Made by a program: the position numbers and the translations under genes. Shown one piece after another: positions 44,763 to 48,663 of a DNA stretch of 48,663 bases. Below the pieces are notes generated by a model, which saw nothing but the letters and a program-made list of their open reading frames with translations, was not told where the DNA came from and ran no database searches. Source of the stretch: Mucilaginibacter sp. (GTDB lineage: Bacteria > Bacteroidota > Bacteroidia > Sphingobacteriales > Sphingobacteriaceae); assembly GCA_028288305.1 (NCBI GenBank), contig JAQBOA010000044.1:1-48663 (forward strand), in the 5' to 3' direction. Every line of letters starts with the position of its first letter. Position 1 is the stretch's first letter.

Positions 44763-45017
44763 ATGGACGCTATTGAAAAAGATGTTAAATCAATAATTTT
44801 AACCGTAGCCGAATTACCTAACGAGCCTGAAAAACTGGACGGCGGCACCACCCTTTTTGCCTTAGGTTACACCAACAGCATGTGCGATGACCTTGCAGAA
44901 GAGCTTGACAACTATGTGAAAGCCCAAAAACCAACAGCCGGTGTTGCGTCAATTGAAATATCAACCCATATGTGTGCTGGCGATGTGATAGCACTTATAA
45001 AAAGCAAACTGGCATGA
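44763..45017 (+). CDS. Acyl-carrier-protein-like small protein
   Basis: 84 residues. The layout matches the ACP fold: helix I (AIEKDVKSIILTVAEL), a loop, then LFALGYTNSMCDDLAEELDN, which aligns with the ACP site LGxDSLxxVEL, putting S39 where the phosphopantetheine serine would be but with NSM in place of DSL. The last helix is CAGDVIALIKSKL. If S39 is modified it would carry acyl groups; the missing aspartate makes this uncertain. The stop overlaps the next gene's start (ATGA), so it is coupled to a predicted outer-membrane protein. No synthase is adjacent. Confidence 0.55.
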   Translation: MDAIEKDVKSIILTVAELPNEPEKLDGGTTLFALGYTNSMCDDLAEELDNYVKAQKPTAGVASIEISTHMCAGDVIALIKSKLA

Positions 45018-45910
45018 AAAAGATATACCTGATTTTGATTTTGTTATTTGCAGGGCTGCACAGCAATGCGCAAACCGAACTCGATACTATATTTAGTAGC
45101 CTGCAAATACGGCAAACCTTCGAAACTACTGATGGCAAAGAGGCGCCGGCACAATTGCAGGTTAATTTACCATCCGGCGGCAAAGGAAATTATTTGATCG
45201 ACGCGGGGGCTGCATTAAAGCTCGATTTTTTAAGCTGGAAGTCGGTTACCTCGTCGGTTATAGCTGAGTTTCACCGGAACACCCTTATAACTGCGCCCCA
45301 AAATAATTACGAGTTTGGTTATAAATTGAGGTGGTTTCAACGATCCTCAAACAAAACACAATACTGGCGAAATATCATAGTAGTCAATTTAAAATATGTA
45401 CGAAATCAAATTTATACCACCAACGCGTTTGCCACAACCATAAACTGGACATGGTATAATAAAAGCAGGACCGGCATCCAGTTGAACAGGCCTGTGTATT
45501 TGAGCAATTATAAATACACCTACAATTTAAACCCCTATATCGGGTCGCAGTATCAGCAGTTTTTTGCGTCAAGTTCCACCACTAACAGTGGATCGATAGT
45601 AAGGATACTCGGCAATGTTTCCGGCTCAATCGCGACTAACAAAAAATATGATACTTCTAAAGGGATCAAAAGTGCTCCACCAAAAAACATCGAACTGTTT
45701 GCCGATTTTACTGCCAGGGATGCTTTTGTAAATTCAACGCACAATAACGAAGGTTATACCAAGCTTTTTAAAACAGGACTTAATTACTATTTTATAAATA
45801 CGCCAAATGTCTCCGTTTCGCTCGGCGGAAATTACAACTTAGGTTCCGATCCATTAAACGGACTGAAACCGCAGCAATATTGGTTAATAGCCTTCCAGGT
45901 TCAAATTTAA
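45014..45910 (+). CDS. Predicted outer-membrane beta-barrel protein, unrecognised
   Basis: 298 residues from the ATG at 45014 (MKKIYLILILLFAGLHSNAQ, a good signal peptide); the frame opens earlier without benefit. The mature part is rich in alternating strands with aromatic girdles (WKSVTSSVIAEFHRN, YEFGYKLRWFQRSS, YWRNIIVVNLKYVRNQ, TINWTWYNKSRTGIQL) and ends YWLIAFQVQI, an outer-membrane barrel-type C-terminus with alternating hydrophobics. The start overlaps the ACP-like gene stop, indicating coupled expression. I do not recognise the family. Confidence 0.72.
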   Translation: MKKIYLILILLFAGLHSNAQTELDTIFSSLQIRQTFETTDGKEAPAQLQVNLPSGGKGNYLIDAGAALKLDFLSWKSVTSSVIAEFHRNTLITAPQNNYEFGYKLRWFQRSSNKTQYWRNIIVVNLKYVRNQIYTTNAFATTINWTWYNKSRTGIQLNRPVYLSNYKYTYNLNPYIGSQYQQFFASSSTTNSGSIVRILGNVSGSIATNKKYDTSKGIKSAPPKNIELFADFTARDAFVNSTHNNEGYTKLFKTGLNYYFINTPNVSVSLGGNYNLGSDPLNGLKPQQYWLIAFQVQI

Positions 45911-45932
45911 CCGGATTGAAAGTAAAGAGTGA

Positions 45933-46044
45933 CTGTCATGGTGAGGCCCTCGAACCACGTGCGCAAAGGCATGACGCTAATGCACAGGCGCTAATGCATA
46001 TCGTTCAGGCCACTACACGTGCTTCGAGAGCCTCAGCATGACAG
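45933..46044. repeat. Long inverted repeat between convergent genes (29-base arms)
   Basis: The arm at 45933-45961 (beginning CTGTCATGGTGAGG) and the reverse complement of 46016-46044 (beginning CTGTCATGCTGAGG) agree at 26 of 29 positions. The 54-base centre carries CGCTAATGCA twice (45975 and 45989, 14 apart). The element follows the barrel gene by about 20 bases. Arms starting TGTCATGCTGAGG are, from memory, widespread in Bacteroidota. Confidence 0.85.
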
Positions 46045-46085
46045 CCCGCATTACAAAGTCTATTAATATTATTTAGGACCTCAAA

Positions 46086-46124
46086 CTTCCCACTTCCCAC
46101 TTCCGCCTTCACCTACCTACCTCC
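46086..46124. repeat. Short pyrimidine-rich simple repeat
   Basis: CTTCCCACTTCCCACTTCC followed by CACCTACCTACCTCCC: 7-base and 4-base stutters that run over the stop codon of the flavoprotein gene. Strand asymmetry (almost no G on the plus strand) is marked. Confidence 0.6.
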
Positions 46125-47460
46125 CAAAAACATTCCTCTCCAAAAACCCATTCCTGAATTTCCCATGCGGGTCATAATCAGCAACCATCTCTTTAAAATC
46201 GTGCATCTTTTCGTAGCGGGTCGCCAGTGTTTTTTGGTCGAGAGTAAAGACCTTTCCCCAATGCGGACGCGGGTTAAACGGGGCCAGCGCGTTTTCAATT
46301 TGTGGTAATAATTGCAATACCGCTTTTGTTTCCTGTTTCCAGGTGAAGTGTATAGTTACTGATGTTTGTTTATAACAAGGACTCATCCACAGGTCGTCGG
46401 CAGCAATGGCCCGCACCTCAGTAATAAACAAATGCGGGCCTATCTGCTTGCCCAGTTTAGCAACAGCCTCAATAGCTTCTACAGCGTTACTCATCGGTAC
46501 AAAATACTCGCTTTGCAGTTCTTTGCCGCTGCTGGGGGTAAAGCCCATTTTAAAATGTGGCAGCCGCTCGTACCAGGGACCGGGTACGCCCATTTGTTCG
46601 GTGCAGTTTTCGGCGCTGAGGGCAATAATAGGATGCAGGTTTTTTGTGGCCGCCTGGGCCCCGTAAAATTCGTGTAAACCAGGGGAAGTATCCATACCGA
46701 GGCGGGTTTTTATCCAAACCTCGTTAATGAGGTCGGTCTGCCAGTCGTAAAACAGACTTACGCTATACCCCGCCGACATGATCTTTTCAAAGTTATCCTT
46801 CAGTTGCGCCATGGGCAAATCGGTAAACACATGCTGCGCAACCATATAAGTAGGCTGTATCTGTAGCGTAACCTTTGTGATAATGCCAATCGCGCCAAGC
46901 CCAACTACAGCGGCATTAAACTTTTTGAGGTTATGAGTTTTTGAAAGGTTTATAATACTTCCATCGGCAATCACCACCTCCAAAGCCTCAACTGCAGTGC
47001 TCAGGTTGCCATTTTTAACGCCCGACCCATGCGTGGCCGTGGTAATTGATCCGCCAACCGAAATATGCGGCAGCGAGGCCAGGTTATGCAACGCATGGCC
47101 ATGTTGATTCAGGTAGGGCGCCAGTTCGCCGTATTTGATGCCGGCCTCAACGGTAACCGTTCCTAATGCCGGATCGAGGGAAATCACCTTGTTCATTTTG
47201 CTGGTCGACAGCAGGCTGTCGCGACTGTCGGCGATGCGATTAAAGCAATGCCTGGTACCGAGAGCCTTCAGCTTGTTGCCTTGTTTTACCAGCTGCTGCA
47301 CCTCCTCAACCGAGGTTGGGTAAAATATATTTCCGGTGCTGTAAGTGAGGTTGCCTGCCCAGTTTTTTAATCGTGCTTGCTGTGCAAAAGTGCTTAAAGG
47401 AGATAAAAATGGTGCTGCCATTAAGGTTGAGCTTAATTTGATGAAGGTTTTTCTTTTCAT
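46117..47460 (-). CDS. Secreted FAD-binding oxidase, ALO/alditol oxidase type
   Basis: 447 residues from the ATG at 47460. The N-terminus KRKTFIKLSSTLMAAPF is a Tat-like export signal (KR in place of RR) ending near STFAQ. The PCMH-type FAD domain has FYPTSVEEVQQLVKQG, LGTRHCFN (a histidine at the place of covalent FAD attachment in this family), VTVEAGIKYGELAPYL and SVGGSITTATHGSG. The C-terminal half matches the D-arabinono-1,4-lactone/alditol oxidase domain and ends HWGKVF and RNGFLERN. It oxidises a sugar alcohol or sugar lactone with O2; the substrate is not assigned. It is divergent from the DUF4397 gene. Confidence 0.88.
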   Translation of the reverse strand: MKRKTFIKLSSTLMAAPFLSPLSTFAQQARLKNWAGNLTYSTGNIFYPTSVEEVQQLVKQGNKLKALGTRHCFNRIADSRDSLLSTSKMNKVISLDPALGTVTVEAGIKYGELAPYLNQHGHALHNLASLPHISVGGSITTATHGSGVKNGNLSTAVEALEVVIADGSIINLSKTHNLKKFNAAVVGLGAIGIITKVTLQIQPTYMVAQHVFTDLPMAQLKDNFEKIMSAGYSVSLFYDWQTDLINEVWIKTRLGMDTSPGLHEFYGAQAATKNLHPIIALSAENCTEQMGVPGPWYERLPHFKMGFTPSSGKELQSEYFVPMSNAVEAIEAVAKLGKQIGPHLFITEVRAIAADDLWMSPCYKQTSVTIHFTWKQETKAVLQLLPQIENALAPFNPRPHWGKVFTLDQKTLATRYEKMHDFKEMVADYDPHGKFRNGFLERNVFGR

Positions 47461-47526
47461 GGTGAATTGGTTGTAACAAGGTAGGATAAAATAAGTAAAC
47501 AAAAAAATTCCACTACAATCGTAGCG

Positions 47527-47562
47527 TTTGCCTGTTCAATTTCGTTATAATGTATAAGTTTG
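47527..47562 (+). promoter_or_regulatory. Promoter candidate for the DUF4397 lipoprotein
   Basis: TTTG at 47527-47530, a 24-base spacer and TAAGTTTG at 47555-47562. If correct, transcription begins after the ATG at 47550 and the start must be the one at 47580, which has AAGGA just before it. Confidence 0.45.
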
Positions 47563-47579
47563 TTAAACATTCAAGGATC

Positions 47580-48302
47580 ATGGTTATAAAAGTAAACTCA
47601 AAAAGAATATTAGTATTTATCTCCAGCGCTGGCTTGCTCAGCTTATTGTTAACCTCATGTGCAAAAACGCCCATGAACATTAACACTAATACCAACACAC
47701 CTATCGCGGCAGTAGCTATTACACAAGCATCGCCAGACGAGAACCCCTTAAATATAATTATCAACGGCACCAGGATTAACCAGTTTGCTTTTAATTACGG
47801 AGACAGTTCTCCATATATCACACTTAATGCGGGTAAGAGTGCAATTGTTTTTTCAGATAATAGCACAGCGAAAACAATCCTTACAGACACTGTTAACTTT
47901 GTTCCAAATACAAATTATTCGCTGTTCCTGATCAATCCGGCCAGCAACCCGGGAACTTTTTTATTGACAGATACACTCACAAAGCCCACTGCCGGCGATG
48001 CCGCTATCCGTTTTATTAACCTTAGTCCCGACGCACCTGCGGTGGATCTTGTTATAAAAGGCGGCGCTGTGCTTGTTGCCAACAAATCGTATAAGGGATA
48101 TTCCTCATTTGCGCCTATCCCCGGAAATACGACCACTTTAGAAGTTCACCAGGCAGGCACGGCTATAGTCCTGGCAACCCTTGGTAAGGTTAACCTGGCC
48201 CCTGGCTATCTTTATACCATTTGGTTTCATGGCCTTGCTGCGGGTACTACAACCACCGATAAATTAAGTGTAGACATTATTAATAATGCTTATTTTTTAT
48301 AG
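47580..48302 (+). CDS. DUF4397-domain lipoprotein
   Basis: 240 residues from ATG 47580. An N-terminal hydrophobic segment (ILVFISSAGLLSLLL) ends in the lipobox LLTSCAK, giving a lipidated cysteine. The mature part has two related beta units, the second with AAIRFINLSPDAPAVDLVIK, which is the DUF4397 hallmark, and then FAPIPGNTTTLEVHQAG and YTIWFHGLA. The family is common on Bacteroidota surfaces and has no fixed role. An in-frame ATG at 47550 is disfavoured because a -7 box overlaps it. Confidence 0.88.
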   Translation: MVIKVNSKRILVFISSAGLLSLLLTSCAKTPMNINTNTNTPIAAVAITQASPDENPLNIIINGTRINQFAFNYGDSSPYITLNAGKSAIVFSDNSTAKTILTDTVNFVPNTNYSLFLINPASNPGTFLLTDTLTKPTAGDAAIRFINLSPDAPAVDLVIKGGAVLVANKSYKGYSSFAPIPGNTTTLEVHQAGTAIVLATLGKVNLAPGYLYTIWFHGLAAGTTTTDKLSVDIINNAYFL

Positions 48303-48442
48303 AATAGGATAGAGACGGTGAGCGGGCAAACATAATCTTACACCAACTCTTTTTTGAACTTGTTTTACTTTTGTATACGCTTTAGCAGCTTTGCTATTAC
48401 CAAAACGGTCATAAAGGTGTAAACGTAAACTATAGCATTCCT

Positions 48443-48494
48443 TTTGCGGTTGTTCATTCATGTATATTTGCCATTTCAGACAGTGATGTGTCTG
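48443..48494 (+). promoter_or_regulatory. Promoter and leader hairpin of the last gene
   Basis: TTTG (48443-48446), 16 bases, TATATTTG (48463-48470). Just after, CAGACA (48477-48482) and TGTCTG (48489-48494) form a 6-bp stem with a six-base loop at the expected 5' end of the message. The rest of the gap 48303-48566 shows nothing. Confidence 0.5.
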
Positions 48495-48566
48495 TAATAT
48501 GACGTCCGGTTGTTAACTGACTGAAAAGAAGCAAATTAATACATCATACCTTAAATAAACAAAATC

Positions 48567-48663
48567 ATGAACACAACAAAAATTGGCTGGATAGGACTCG
48601 GCAAAATGGGTATACCCATGTCACAATCACTAATAAAAGCAGGCTATCCTGTAACCGTTTATA
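48567..48663 (+). CDS. NAD(P)-dependent beta-hydroxyacid dehydrogenase-type oxidoreductase, N-terminal part only
   Basis: 32 codons to the window edge: MNTTKIGWIGLGKMGIPMSQ then SLIKAGYPVTVY. The pattern GWIGLGKMGIPM is the Rossmann dinucleotide-binding start of the 3-hydroxyisobutyrate / tartronate semialdehyde reductase group. The reaction cannot be assigned from this fragment. A promoter candidate and leader hairpin precede it. Confidence 0.85.
   Translation, partial: MNTTKIGWIGLGKMGIPMSQSLIKAGYPVTVY

Overview
The window looks like a chromosome segment from a Bacteroidota bacterium of the Sphingobacteriaceae type (Mucilaginibacter/Pedobacter-like). The reasons are the AT-rich composition, type IX secretion cargo with type-B (gliding-associated) C-termini beside a PorP/SprF protein, Bacteroidota-style promoters (TTTG/TTG, then TAnnTTTG), a NUDIX-winged-helix regulator, DUF4397 and DUF3352-like envelope proteins, and the block rpmH-rnpA-yidD-tsaB. 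The genus is an inference; no rRNA or tRNA gene was seen.

Layout. 1-4.4 kb: a PLP decarboxylase followed by the start of a GNAT gene on the minus strand, divergent from a MocR-type regulator, a frameshifted GNAT gene and a DinB-like protein. 4.5-8.0 kb: two overlapping ABC exporter half-transporters whose motifs fit an asymmetric heterodimer with one degenerate ATP site. 8.2-8.9 kb: a regulator with a NUDIX domain that has lost its catalytic glutamates, preceded by a direct-repeat operator candidate. 9.2-17.8 kb: a type IX secretion module made of a PKD-rich adhesin, a YVTN beta-propeller adhesin with a large internal duplication, and PorP/SprF. 17.9-31.6 kb: mostly housekeeping genes (rpoN, mscL, a ChaN-like protein, rpmH, rnpA, yidD, tsaB, two envelope proteins, DUF423, priA, a lipoprotein, pcm, an M20 dipeptidase). 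31.9-35.1 kb: a small secreted protein of 12-residue tandem repeats, a TPR sensor that ends after its histidine-kinase dimerisation segment, a small orphan protein and an XRE regulator. 35.3-37.6 kb: a UvrD/PcrA helicase.

37.6-44.5 kb is the accessory region. A Y1 (IS200/RAYT-like) transposase has an array of long palindromes directly upstream of its start, a small membrane-protein ORF runs into that array, and then comes a single-chain restriction-modification enzyme with two unrecognised genes beside it. 44.7-48.6 kb: an acyl-carrier-like small protein translationally coupled to a predicted outer-membrane barrel, a secreted ALO/alditol-oxidase-type flavoprotein, a DUF4397 lipoprotein and the start of a beta-hydroxyacid dehydrogenase-type oxidoreductase.

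The most notable diffuse signal is a set of intergenic inverted repeats. At least five are clear and three are weaker. Several are built of stuttering short words, and most differ in sequence from one another. The strongest candidates for something undescribed are the R-M island with its two orphan genes, the transposase/palindrome array, the ACP-like/barrel pair, and the repeat-peptide/kinase-less sensor locus.
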